Source: Gnomoniopsis sp. IMI 355080
Taxonomy: Eukaryota > Ascomycota > Sordariomycetes > Diaporthales > Gnomoniaceae
Reading direction: 5' to 3'
DNA length: 46,408 nt
Assembly (NCBI GenBank): GCA_027946555.1
Contig: JAPEVC010000263.1
Location: forward strand, 1-46,408
Under the pieces are notes generated by a model that was not told where the DNA came from, made no database searches, and saw only the letters and a list, made by a program, of their open reading frames with translations. Below, one piece after another: positions 1-11,581 of the stretch. Position 1 is the stretch's first letter; every line of letters begins with the position of its first letter. The translations under genes were made by a program, and so were the position numbers.

Positions 1-63
1 CCCCCTCCCCTCCCCCGAAGCTCGTTTTCCGGAAAAGAAAACTCAACCTTCTACGATCTCACC

Positions 64-1341
64 ATGTCCCGCTTCCTCCGCCCCGCAGCCCGTCTGGCTT
101 CCCGCAGCGCGCCTCGAACCTGCGCCTCGCCTTTCCTCCCCTCGATATCCACTACACACAAGGCCGTCGCCGCCCCCGCTACCGCCGGTCTTCTCCGCCA
201 GACAAGGACATATGCCTCCGCCGGCACCAAGGAGTACACTGTGCGCGATGCTCTGAACGAGGCCTTGGCCGAGGAGCTGGAGAGAAATGACAAGGTCTTC
301 ATCCTGGGTGAGGAGGTTGCCCAGTACAACGGCGCCTACAAGGTCACCAAGGGTCTGTTGGACCGCTTTGGCGAGCGCAGGGTGATCGATACCCCCATTA
401 CCGAGTCGGGTTTCGCTGGTTTGGCTATCGGTGCTGCGTTGAGTGGATTGCACCCTGTGGTGAGTACTGCTACGGCTCCTTGGGACAAGTTGCCTCTTCC
501 TATTTCCCGTCAGGTTCTCGGGGATAACCTATACTACATGGTGCAATGGCTAATGTTCTGCACAACCCTCCCGTTCTAGTGCGAGTTCATGACATTCAAC
601 TTTGCCATGCAAGCTATCGACCAAATAATCAACTCGGGCGCCAAGACGCTTTACATGTCCGGCGGCATCCAGCCCTGCAACATCACCTTCCGCGGCCCCA
701 ACGGTTTCGCCGCCGGCGTCGCCGCCCAGCACTCGCAGGACTTTAGCGCCTGGTACGGCTCCATCCCCGGCCTCAAGGTCGTCTCGCCTTGGTCGGCCGA
801 GGACGCCAAGGGCCTGCTGAAAGCCGCGATCCGCGACCCCAACCCGGTCGTCGTGCTCGAGAACGAGCTCATGTACGGCGAGTCCTTCCCGATGAGCGAG
901 GCCGCGCAAAAGGACGACTTTGTCCTCCCCTTTGGCAAGGCCAAGATCGAGCGCGCTGGCAAAGACCTGACGATCGTGACGTCGTCGCGCTGCGTTGGCC
1001 AGAGCCTGGTCGCGGCCGAGGGCCTCAAGAAGAAGTACGGCGTCGAGGTTGAGGTGCTCAACCTGCGCTCCATCAAGCCGCTCGATCTCGAGGCCATCAT
1101 CAAGAGTGTCAAGAAGACCCACCGCCTCATGACGGTCGAGATGGGCTACCCTGCGTTCGGCATCGGTGCCGAGATCCTCGCGCTGACCATGGAGTACGCC
1201 TTTGACTACCTCGATGCCCCTGCCCAGCGTGTCACTGGCGCCGAGGTGCCTACGCCGTATGCGCAGAAGCTGGAGGAGATGTCTTTCCCCCAGGTCGACA
1301 CGATTGAGCTCCAGGCTGCCAGGCTTCTGAAGCTGCTCTAA
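64..1341 (+). CDS. PDB1: Pyruvate dehydrogenase E1 component subunit beta, mitochondrial
   Basis: Beta subunit of the thiamine-diphosphate-dependent E1 enzyme of the mitochondrial pyruvate dehydrogenase complex, which decarboxylates pyruvate and passes the acetyl group to the lipoyl arm of E2. Two exons, 64-459 and 580-1341, with a 120-nt phase-0 intron (GTGAGT...CTAG), give 385 aa, normal for the family. The first ~50 residues are rich in Arg, Ser and Ala and end near RQTRTYAS, a typical matrix-targeting presequence. The mature part starts YTVRDALNEALAEEL; the splice junction restores LHPVCEFMTFNFAMQAIDQ. Family signatures GGIQPCNITFRGPNG, GVAAQHSQDFSAWY, PNPVVVLENELMYG and the C-terminal PTPYAQKLEEM are intact. 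The start ATG sits in CACCATGTC, a good fungal context, after a CT-rich leader. It converges with ZUO1. Identification is close to certain. Confidence 0.97.
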
Positions 1342-2029
1342 AGGGATGGCGGTTGATCTCTGTGTGAGATTTGGAAGGGTGGAATGATGGGAAAACTCGA
1401 TTTTCTTTTCCCTGGCACAAGAAACGTTGGTGGGAGGAAGGTTTTAGTCGCTCAGAGAGAAGGAAATCAAAACAGACCCGAGCGCGGGTTTCTTTGTTTT
1501 CGCGCTTTGGTTTGATATAGACTAGGGAGCGAGCGAGAACATTCCCAAAATGTACTTCTACGCTGGCTTTTTTGTGAATTATACTCTCATCCATACATAC
1601 CCATTCTTGAAAAAAAAAAATGAGCAATCACATATGTCTATACATCGAGATGGGTACGTCGAGCATGCCCTGAGCCTGCGCAATGTGGGCAGCGGGAACT
1701 TGGGTGGTTCTCATTTTACATGCGGTGTCCCATTCAACAGCAATGGCTGGATGTGATCTTTGTATAAATTTGGCACAGTTCCTCGTTCGACGGAACATCA
1801 ATATTGATTGGTTCAGGTCCCGTGCAGACCTGAAGAATGCGTTCATTGACCCAATGGTGAGAAGCCCTTTAGTATTAGACGTGGAAACACCGAAGCAAGT
1901 CACAGAGTATGTTCCAACGAACATGTTGCTTTCTTGCGTCTATAGAAATTGCTGTCTATCCGCGTCTTAATAAACAGAACATGCCCTACCTATCCAGCTT
2001 CTTAACACCAGAACATGCCAGGCCCACAT
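1342..2029. other. Convergent 3' intergenic region, PDB1 / ZUO1
   Basis: The 3' ends of two convergent genes face each other here. It holds an A-run at 1611-1620 and AT-rich stretches suited to 3' UTRs. I see no gene, tRNA or repeat. Confidence 0.6.
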
Positions 2030-3457
2030 TTAGGCCAGAGTCTTGACTTCGCCGTCCTTAAGCTTGCCAGCACCAACAAGGCGAGTGACCTCCTCCTTCC
2101 AGACACCCTTGATCTCATCCGCAACCTTCAAGCCGTTCAGCTTGCCAGCCAACGCGGCGATCTCGTCAGGGTCAATCTTGCCCTGCACCAGATCGACGTC
2201 ATTCAGCACAGCGTCAATTTGCGCGGCACTGGCATCTCCAGACGCAAAGTAGTTCGCATCCTTGACAGAGCCCTTGAGCACACGCTTGTTCTTCTTGACA
2301 GCATTCTTCGCTGCCTCCTTTGCCTTCTTGGCGCCCTCACGGTCCAACTTGGCCTTCTCCTCCGCCTCCTTGGCAGCCTTTTCCTCGGCCTCCTTCTTAG
2401 CCTTGGCCTCCTCGGCCGCCTTGCGCTCGGCGGCCTCGCGCTCGTACTTCTTCTTGTTCTTTTGCGCGTTGGCCTCCTGGCGGAAACGCTTGATGCGCTC
2501 GTCGCCGGCCATGCAGTCGTCGACGAGCTTGCGCAGGCGGGCGTTGTCCTCGGCCTTTCTCTTCTTGCGCGTGTTGGCGTTCTTGCGCTCCATGTGGCGC
2601 TTCTGGTCGCGGTTCTCGTTGTCGTCGGGGACGTCCTCGTCGAGATACTCAAACGTGCGCCACGAGTCAAAGTTGTACCAGAAGTTGTAAAACTCCTCGA
2701 CAAGCTCCTTGGGGCTGTCGACGTCGCCAAAGGGCGGGACGGGTGTCTTTTTGCTGAAGCGGCCCTCGGCCTTGAAGACCTTGCCCCAGCGCTTGTAGAA
2801 GAAGTCCGAGCCGCCCTTTTGCAGCTCCTTCTTGGTGGGGGGCTCGACCTCGGCGCCCTCATCGACCGAGTCGAATTGTCGGCGCTTGACGGGGTCGAGG
2901 AGAACCTCGGTGGCCTTCTGGATGCACTTGAAGAATTGATCGTCCTCGGTGCGACCGGTCGCGGCCTTCTTGTCGGGGTGGTGCTTCAGGACCTTCTTAC
3001 GGTGGGCGCGCTTGATCTGGTCCTCGGTGGCCTTGAACCGGTACTTGGATAGACCCAGGATGGCGTAGTGATCTTGCTCCTAAATTTTTAAATGCGTTAG
3101 TATGATAACTTATGACGCAGGTAGAGAGAGATGAGATGAACAAATTGGAGAGGGAACACGAACCTTCCAGTCCTTGGCCTCACGCTGAAGCATCATAGGG
3201 TCCTCGGGCTCGCTGATCTCGCCATCGTCTTCCTGTTCGACGTTCTTGGCGCTCTCCTGGGCCTGGATGCGGTCATCCTCGGAGAAGGTACGCTTGTGAC
3301 GGGCACGGCGGGCGTGGGCGAGGAAGTGCGGGCCGACGGGCTCGATGGAGCGCTGCGAAGAGGCGCTGATCTTGCCGATGGGTTTGAAGTCCTTCTCGGC
3401 AGTCCAGCCCTCGGTGAGGGCGGGAAGGGGACGGGAGACAACTGTGGCGGTCGTCAT
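2030..3457 (-). CDS. ZUO1: Zuotin-type J-protein (ribosome-associated complex subunit)
   Basis: Zuotin is the DnaJ-type partner of Ssz1 in the ribosome-associated complex, which stimulates Ssb Hsp70 on nascent chains. Exons 3164-3457 and 2030-3079, separated by an 84-nt phase-0 intron, give 447 aa (yeast Zuo1 is 433). The N-terminal part carries the Ser/Arg-rich segment before DWK, then the J domain (about residues 99-170) with YAILGLSKYRFKATEDQI and an intact HPD tripeptide in KHHPDKK. The zuotin homology domain follows: FYKRWGKVFKAEGRFSKKTP, then WRTFEYLDEDVPDD. A long Ala/Glu/Lys-rich charged helix (rRNA binding) and a C-terminal helical bundle complete the protein. I chose the ATG at 3457 because family similarity begins there; the frame stays open upstream to 3718 but looks like leader sequence. 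Confidence 0.96.
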
Positions 3458-4013
3458 CGTTTGTGTCGATTCCGGGGTGGTGGTGGACGACGACGGTGGA
3501 AGAGAAGGGGGTGGGATGGTGTTGTGAGGTAAGTGGTGGTGGTGAGAAGGTTGAGGTCGTCTGGAGTGTGGAAACTTTTTTTTCGGCCATGCTGGGCCCA
3601 AGATCCTTGTCTCTCCCGCCCGTTTTGGCGCTAGTCTATCGGCATACTTACGCTTGGACCACTCGGGTCCCAGGCAGTCGATAGTGTACGGATACAGTAT
3701 CTCATATCGAGACGACACCTAAACTTGGTACTGTTTTATACTATCGTCGAACACTTCCAATCTTCCCAAACCCGATACAATTAACTATTTACTGTATTGA
3801 AATTAATCTATATGTTTACAGGGTATCACCCAAGATTCCAGGAACACCATACAAGATACAAAATGCTACCCCCCATCCGAAGAAGACACCTAAAGGGACC
3901 CGACCACCCAGGACAGAGGAGATTCGAGAGCACAATCATCGTCACACATTAGCCCATGGTTCAGCCCATCTCTTCAGTCCTCGTTCCTTTCATCCTTTCA
4001 TGAGTCTCGTCCT
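3458..4013. other. Intergenic, ZUO1 promoter and RAX1 3' end
   Basis: Lies between two minus-strand genes: promoter and leader of ZUO1, 3' region of RAX1. The leader side is CT-rich when read on the minus strand. I see no other gene. Confidence 0.5.
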
Positions 4014-5532
4014 TCATCGTGTCTCCTTCCAAATAGGCAAAAAGATGAAAATCAGAGCACCAACGCAGGAAGCCAGCACTCCACCCGCCACACACTGCAT
4101 CAATATCATCCTCTGCAGCCGCCGCAGATACTTGTCGTCCACCCGAAATTTCTGTTTATCAATAGCCACTGTTCTAGAGAGGAACCTCTTCTGTGTCGCA
4201 AACCACCCACCTCCTCCACCTCCTCCACCTGCTCTGGCTCCCGGCTCCGCAGCGTCCTCCTGCGCAAACCTCTCCCATGGCAGCGCTTGTCGCTTGGACT
4301 GAGTCAACATCACAAAGCACATGCCCTGTGTGCCTACCAACAGCAGCGTCGTGCCCATCGCCCAGAGTGGCATCGCATACAAGACCGTATACCGCGTATG
4401 CGACCCGATATGGGGCGAAAAGGCCTGGACGAACATGAAGACCAGTCCGGCCAGGATGTTGAGCACGCCAAGGACGTTGCTCACGCAGATCGTTTCGTAC
4501 GTGCCCGTGCCCACGCCCACGTTGATAAAATTTCGATGTGAACAGTTCCGCATCACTTCGAGGATGTGGTCTGCCACAGGCTTCAGGTGTCTCGGATCCG
4601 TCGATTTCTCCACGCGGCGCAGGACGCGTTGTCGTAGTGAATGCGAAATGTTGAGGTCTTTCTCGGCCCCCGGAAGGAGGAATGTCGCGACGGCGGCGTC
4701 GAGCTCCGCCCGGAGCTCGGCTTTCGTCTCGGCGGGCACATTGGCCCTTTTGACCGACCGCGAGAGGGAGATGGGCGACGCGGCTCGTTCGATATCCTGA
4801 GCATCGTCACGGTCGAGGTCTAGTCGGCAAAATCCATCACCACAGGTTGTGGAATGGTCGTGGCCCGGGAGCCATCTCGCAAGCGTTCTCTTCCAAGCTG
4901 GTCCAGCTCGGGCTTTTTGTAGGCACGGCGACTCCAAGTGTACGATCCTCTCGGTGATGGACGCTATTGAATCTTTATCTAGGGTGTTGTTAGTTTGATG
5001 CTGGTGAGTGTTGCCATTGCTTTGCACGACTCACGAGAAACAGCTGCAGTGCTCGACCCAGACGCCTCTGAACCAGGAATATAAGCTTTTGAAAGCGGTC
5101 TAATGTTTTCAATATCCGAGTCTTCGCTTTCCCTGAATGCAGACGGGTAATTTGCATCATAATTTTTATACCTGGAGCGGAAGGTCAGTATCGTTGTTAC
5201 ACAGCCCTGCTGCGGCCAGCCAGCTGTGCCGCGGGGAACTGGTGGTTTTCTGCAACCACTTACCAAAGCCAGAACTCCAAGTTCTCGGAGCTGTGCTCGA
5301 TGTATTTCAGGTACAAGTAAAAATCATGCAACGACATTGGGCTGCATGTCTTATTTTCCAACACTCTTTCCAGCTGCAATCGAGCCGGTATCGCTGTTGC
5401 TAGAGGCGGGCTCGGTGAGCTCGGTCGATGTCTTGGGATCAGGCTTTCATCGTTCAGCTGCCGTGTATAGTCGCGAATATCCTTCCATTCTGGTCTCTTG
5501 TACCAGATCTTCAACCAGCCGGGAAGGGCCAT
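4014..5532 (-). CDS. RAX1: Rax1-type RGS-domain membrane protein
   Basis: Regulator-of-G-protein-signalling-like protein with C-terminal membrane segments, the layout of yeast Rax1 (bud-site landmark) and its filamentous-fungal homologues, which affect growth and stress responses. Exons 5264-5532, 5035-5171 and 4014-4978 give 456 aa (yeast Rax1 is 435). The first junction restores LEFWLWYKNYDANYPS, the heart of the RGS fold. The N-terminal RGS half has LERVLENKTCSPMSLHDFYL; the second half, after a ~100-residue insert, has LRQRVLRRVEKSTDPRHLKP and VMRNCSHRNFINVG. Three hydrophobic segments follow: around VLGVLNILAGLVFMFVQAF, LYAMPLWAMGTTLLLVGTQG and CVAGGVLASCVGALIFIFLP. A polyglycine stretch lies between the second and third. 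The function of the G-protein contact is inferred; the architecture is clear. Confidence 0.88.
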
Positions 5533-7831
5533 CGTGCCGTCTGTTTAGTAGATACCCGTCGTCGAGAGTCTGATGGGGGTGCGGGTTGCAGCTTTTCGAA
5601 TATTGTGTGAGTCTATCTCAGCTTGTTTTCCCCCAAAAAAGCCACCCTCTTTAGCAACGAGCCGAGACAAAGCAAATCCAAATGCATTTTCCTCTCTATC
5701 CCTCTCTACTAGGGCCCAAGATGGGCTCCCAACTGGTTTTCATGGCGAGCTATCGTCCTTCCGCGATCCTGCATGCTCACGGCAGCGACAAGGATGCTGA
5801 TCCGTGCGGATTGCCCGCCACATCTATGTTTAGCTAGCGGCCACGCAAACTCCAATACACTCCTGTGAGAATGGAGAGACCGGAAGGAATGCGAAGCCAA
5901 CATAACCCAAGAAAAAAAAATTGGCCTGTCGCCACTCTTTTTTTTGCTAAGCCTGCCCGTTCAAACCAGCCTGTTGGTTGTCATGGTGCAAAAGTCATGT
6001 TGCAGACAAAGTGCTGTAATTTTGGGTTATCGGGACTTCCAACGGGCTTGTCACCTCACTTGTTGGGGTCGATTGATCGCCAACCTCGGCTTGGCCGTCC
6101 GCAGATCCATTTGATACCCACCACGCCTCACTGTACCATAATATTACTATTCAGGAACTTGCTGAGCCGCATGGGCATCAGGATCTTTTTGCCCTCGGCT
6201 GCGAATTACGCTGATGACAATATTCCCGAATTCTCCCTCCGGAACGGACAAGCAAGCACTGAGAACTGCAAAATAGGCCCCAAACGAGGACGCAGATTGT
6301 TTGCGCTCCTTTGCGCTGGGCAGCAGTTCGCTCCGGAGTGACTCCGCTCGCATCGCTAGTGCTGATCCGGAATACGTTTGGCCAAGCAAGCCTCATTTTC
6401 CCTTCAGCTGGAAGGAGTGTCTGTGTTGACAGCCCAGGGTGTCCACTCACCTCCGAATTCATCGAGGCGTGTTTTGTGGCCTGAGCCTGGGCAACCGCCG
6501 CCGCCGCCACCGCCGCAAGGGCAAGGTCCAACAAGCACTCCGAGGCCCACTTCCCTCGTGGCACAACAGTACGTGTTGGTGGGGCCTGGCCGAAGGGTTG
6601 CGAGGGCAGGCCAACAAGCCTTGTTATGAGGGCCCATTTGTGGGACTGTTCTAGAATCTCACGCAGATCATGACAACATGGGCTTTGGGCCATATTTTTC
6701 TTTCTTCAAGTTGGTTGTATTATTCGAGGTTTATTTCTAGCACACCGGATCAATCTTCGATCCGACATCCGTGGTGTGGTCCTCGAGGACTTTTTCACGA
6801 CCACTGACGTCCATAGCTTGCTTCACAGCCCCCTCGGAATCAGCACATTCCCGCAGGGCGAGGCTTGGCCCAGTCCAGGTACAATACTTTGGATTGCCTA
6901 CTTTGGCATAGGCTCCTATGCGTCAGGCTTAGGAAACGAAAGGCAAACATTAACCTCGCTCTGACCTGCTCGCCTTGAAGCGCATCGACCACTCCTATGC
7001 TTGTATACCTATTACCCAGTGCCAACGACGAACAAGGAACGCGCTCCTGTAAGCAATCCCTTGTTTAAAATGGTGAGACGATCTGCTTGTATGCTTGGAA
7101 TCAAGGGGCGACTTTGAACAGAGTGAGTGCCATGCAAGCAAATTTGCTTAAGTGACCGCCTGTTGTGACCATTCGCTATTGCGAGGATCAAAGAGGCAAG
7201 GCACGTCCGCGTGGTTCCTGGGATGCGAGATTGATTTGTGTGCGAGGATGTCGACTATCGCTTCGGTTGGGATCCTTCGGAATGCCCATGGGACTACATG
7301 ATGCACATTGCAACCTGATTAGGATTTGTCTGCGTCTGTCCGAGTGGCGTGTCCCTCGGCAAGCACTGTCATCGTCAAATCTCTTTCTGCGCTTGTCATC
7401 ATCGCTGCGCCGTCTCCGTTTGGGCCTTTATTGCCAATCGGTGCCAGGTTTTCCGAAGTTTGGGTTGCTCGCAGCATGTCTCTGTTCTTGATTCTTCTGA
7501 GAATTGGAACACACAAGTTCTATGACGCCCCTGACTCGAATTTCTGGCTCCACCGTAGCAATCCGGTCCTTCCTATTATTTATTACCCTCCTGCAATGCA
7601 GTCAGCATGCATGAATGCCACCGTTCCAGTGCATTGTTGGCAGCTGACGGGACCGAACCGCTGGGGCTCGTAGGCGTGTAAGGGGCGCAAGGCCTCATGG
7701 CCACTGGTGTTGGCTTTCGTAATTCCCTTGGGTGGCTTTTTGCTCGAGTCTCAAATCCTGAGGCCAGGCATAGCAGCGCAATTAAAAAATCTCAATATGG
7801 TAGGAATAAATCTCCATGTCTGACCTTGCCT
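5533..7831. other. 2.3 kb gap upstream of RAX1
   Basis: No reading frame here has a recognisable domain or a convincing exon chain; the longest open frames (minus 6178-6693, plus 5865-6341) have biased, low-complexity translations. A GCC/GCA-type trinucleotide run lies near 6494-6516. It may hold the RAX1 promoter and the 3' UTR of the membrane-protein gene that ends at 7832. Confidence 0.45.
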
Positions 7832-9621
7832 TCAATAAAGGTCTTCTTCATCCACTGATACCTCGGGCTCCTTCCGATATCTTCGATTCTGCTGCGCCGG
7901 CTGGCGTGTTTCAGCGCTCTGGGCCTTAGCCATCCATTCTTGCGGTGCAAGTGGTGATTGGGCATACGCAGAGGGCTGTTGAGATGGGGAGGGTTGAGCA
8001 TATGGAGATAGCTCTTTATATGCAGACAGCCGAGTGAATGCAGGAACTTTGCCACGACCCGGCACGAAGCTGACTCTGCTGGCAGTACTGGGAGCCCGTT
8101 GTATGACTGGTTCGTCCTGAGGCAGCTGCGGAGGGGGCGCGGTTGGGACAGGCTTTCTGCGAACGCGCTTTGGCCGGTGCGGTGCTGGGAAAGGGAAGTT
8201 GAGCTCCGAGTACTCGGATGTGAGGCTTGAACTGATGGAGACTTCAGAGTGCTCGGAGACAATCGAAAGGGGTCGTCGGGCGTCATGTCCGGGAAAAAAA
8301 GGAACGGTGCTTGATCTGTCAACAGATACATAGAGAGACTTCCTGATCGTGATACCTCCCCAGTCGGTTCGCTCTGTTGTAGGTCTTTGAGCTCCTCGGG
8401 TAATTGCGTGCACATCGTTGCCAAAGAAGTCGAACGGTGATGTAGTAGAGCTGCTGCGCCTCCTCTTCCTGTACCTCGCGAGGGTGGAATCGATGTGTTC
8501 GTCCGAAAACAGCCGGTCGAGGTCCATCAAGGCGTAAAGTGAGACTGCAAGTATTTCCAGCGTGAAACCCGTTGTATAAAAGACGGCTCTGCTCATGTTC
8601 GGGTAGAGGCGGAAGCCTTGGCCGATCTCGAGCAAGACAGCTGTGGCGTAGAACACAGCCAGCTTGAGGCCTAGCTTCTCGTACCGTCTCGACAGATTTC
8701 GTGTGCTGATCACGACAACCGCGACGGAGAGCATGTACAATGCGCCGAGCGCGAACAGCCATGCTATGCCTGCCATCACCAGCATTTGTGCTAGCGTGGG
8801 ATTATCCTTCAAGATTCCCGATGGTACGAGAACATTGGCGAGCTGGCTCGTACCGACGCTAGGCAACACGATGATGCCAATAGACGAGACGCTGCCGACT
8901 ATGAGCAACAGCTTGGCGAGCCACCAGAGAGTGAAACGCCAATTCGAGCCAGTCAGCGCGGTCAGAGCGAACTGCCGGACCATACGTTTGGCTATGACGG
9001 CACTGGCCATGAAGATCACCACCGACCTGTTCCGTCGTCAGTTCGATACACGTGAGCTTGGTGGGCGGTGTGGGTATCTTACCCCACGTTGAGAGAAATC
9101 ATCTCAGAGATACGATAGGCCTCGTTGTCAGGTACCAACGCCCAAGCAATGCGAAGGCCGCATGCTGCCACACGCAGAATGCAGAAAGTAAGGACGACGG
9201 CCGAGAGCGTGGGCCGGAGGTGTCTGTTTTTTGACATAATCTTCATGTAGCCGGCCGTCAAACCCAAGAAGAGCACCAGGAAGAATGCTGTGACGGGCGC
9301 ATCAGGCATGACAGCGGGGACCACATCGCCCTGAGATATTGAGAGTAATCCCGCGACGGCGGCAGAGGAAGCGGTACTGGTCTGGATGGGCTGGGCGTTG
9401 GAGTCTTGCGTCTGCGGCGATGACACTGCAGTGGCATCGGTCGGCCTCGGTCGAGGATCTTGTAGGAAAATTGTTGAGACCACCACTGGGGTGGAACTGG
9501 AGGAACTCGGCTGCGCAGTGATCGAAGGGACGACTGGTTGTTGGCGCTCATACACGAAGCCTTCCACGGCCATGTTGAAGGCCACCAGGGCGAACAACAT
9601 GGGATGTCTCCAGATGCGCAT
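7832..9621 (-). CDS. Multi-pass membrane protein, DUF3112-like (about 7 TM)
   Basis: Two exons, 9083-9621 and 7832-9026, with a 56-nt intron, give 577 aa. The junction restores ISLNVGSVVIFMASAVIAKR. Hydrophobic segments run along the first ~360 residues: an N-terminal signal-like stretch, VTAFFLVLFLGLTAGYMKI, VVLTFCILRVAACGLRIAWA, LWWLAKLLLIVGSVSSIG, LVMAGIAWLFALGALYML, FYATAVLLEIGQGF and GFTLEILAVSLYALMDLDRL. The pattern of RVAACGLRIAW followed by evenly spaced helices resembles the fungal DUF3112 family, often labelled receptor-like; no ligand is known to me. The last ~200 residues form a Ser/Pro-rich, probably cytoplasmic tail. Start: the ATG at 9621 precedes the first hydrophobic segment; an in-frame stop lies 45 nt upstream, so a further 5' exon cannot be excluded. 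The gene is certain, the family name moderately so. Confidence 0.75.
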
Positions 9622-11581
9622 ACTGAGATGTTTGGCCCAAATAGGCTTGAAAGCTGGGAGGACTATTCAAGAAGACGTGAACGCCATATTTTCGGAGTCA
9701 TAGCCGTAGCGGAAAGACATGAAAGAATCTCGAGATAGGCCTACTGGTCGGTCAAGACACACACACATGTGAAAGGCATATGCGGCGCCGGCGCTCGTGT
9801 AGAATGGTATCCATGAGAGGCAGAAGTACGATATCATAGTGCAAGAGTACAATAATCCAGTTCAAGAGAATGAAGGAGAAAGAAGGGGGTGCGGAATTCC
9901 GGAAGGAGGCCACACGAGTTTGATAGACCCGCGAGCTCATGCCGGCGGATATTTTCCCTTGGGTTTCCCCAAGTAGGGCTTAAATCATGCTCGCCATTTT
10001 GTGGATCTAGAACAGACTAAAGAGAGTGACAGCCGAATGTCACTACGCCATCGCATATGTTGATCTTCCGTGAGCCTCAAGGGTTTCCGGGGTGGGTGAC
10101 GTCCCCAAAACCAGGTAACACAGGGCCCTGAACCGTGGGCTTGACATGGTTTGGTTTCGAGAATCGCGGCAGCCATCCCATGGAGAGGCCCAGGTACCGC
10201 TGCAAGGGCACAAATTGGACTGACTGCACAAACAGCCACGGAACCTGCCGAGACCGAATTGCCCTTGAGTGTCGAATTGGGTATAGGTAGGTTCATGGCG
10301 TGACCTGTCAAAAACACCAGAGTTTCAGTTCGGATGAAAAGGTAATGCATTGAACACTTTCTGGCTCCTGTGCATCTTTTCCAAGCCTCAAGAAAGATGA
10401 ACTGATGCGCCTCACTTGATCGCCGCAAATGCAAAGATTTCTTGGGTTTTTCATGCGGATCTATAGATGCCCTCCAATCTTGTATTTCCTCAGGGGTTCC
10501 AACTTCCATTAACATATCTTGTAACTTGTACCTCCAGCATGAGGCAGCCACATATGTCCATTGGGCTGGGATAAAAAGTAGAGCCTTGGCACGAAGTGGA
10601 ACCCGTTCAGTGCTGAAGCTTATAGGACATGTTAAACCCTAGTGCCCAAAGAATTGACCGAATCTAACTTGTTCTAGAAAGTTAAAAGCGGGTAGGTTTG
10701 TAACAAACCACGGTAGACGAACCATGGTATGGCTCTATACAATCGTCGCATATACTGTTTGGAACTAGGTAGGAAAAGCTTAGCTACTTCTTTTCCACCA
10801 AGCTCGCAGGCTGACTATATGGGCCCAAAGGCGGAACTATCTACCGATCAAGTTGTCAGGTGATAAACCATTCGTAGTGTTTGGTAGAAAAGTAAAGTCT
10901 GGACCAGCGAGCCCCGGAAAGCTGACTTCGTACAATACGTGTTACGCATCGCATCGCATATACACATCCTTGTGGATTAAGAGTGACAGACAATGGCCTT
11001 GGAATGGAAGTGGTGTCCTTGGTCCATGTAGCACTGCGTTCTACTGGGAAAAGGTATCCCAGGCAGTTATCCACCGTTCTTGGTAAACAGTCTCATGCAG
11101 TATTTAAATCAATATGGGGAATGTGGAAGCCACATGTCCAATACCAGATGAGAAACGTGTAAACAATGAGAAATTGTGAAAGCCTCCCCAACGAAGAACC
11201 TACTTATAGCCTGTACTCTTTTGGAAATTCAATAGAATCTTCCGCATATTTGCTAGAATATTCAAGCTGAAAGACGTCTATTTTTGTTTTGTGTTCTTGT
11301 CATCAATATCATCGCTTGTTAAGTGAGCCTTGATAGCTTGTCGTGCTACTGTGGCGATTTGGGAATTGAGCAGGCCTACCTATATATTCATCTCTTGCGC
11401 TGAGCTGCTCCTAAATCTGTAATAGTTATAAGGATTATGCTAAAGGTAAGGTAGGGTAAGCCCAAGGTGAGCTTCAGTAAGGGCTCGGTTATATTTACCC
11501 TGGATACACCGGGCTAAGAAGGCTACACCGCCAAATTAGCCGCTATTCCTTACGGTTTCGTACAACGATCAATTTTGATTC
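9622..11581. other. 2 kb gap between membrane-protein gene and NRPS-like gene
   Basis: The part next to 9621 is probably the 5' leader and promoter of the DUF3112-like gene. A 188-codon minus-strand frame (9985-10551) shows no known motif. From about 10.6 kb to 11.5 kb the sequence is AT-richer, with repeated short GGTAG/CCTACC words near 11.4 kb. I see no supportable gene. Confidence 0.45.

Noticed and set aside
2015..3052. 345-codon plus-strand Leu/Val-rich frame opposite ZUO1
   Set aside because: Antisense mirror of the charged Ala/Glu/Lys-rich zuotin helix; composition is an artefact of codon bias.
3458..3718. N-terminal extension of zuotin
   Set aside because: Pro/His/Ser-rich low-complexity translation of the leader; family similarity begins at the ATG at 3457.
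9985..10551. 188-codon minus-strand open frame
   Set aside because: No motif, no splice partners, uneven composition and no coding-like codon pattern; treated as chance.
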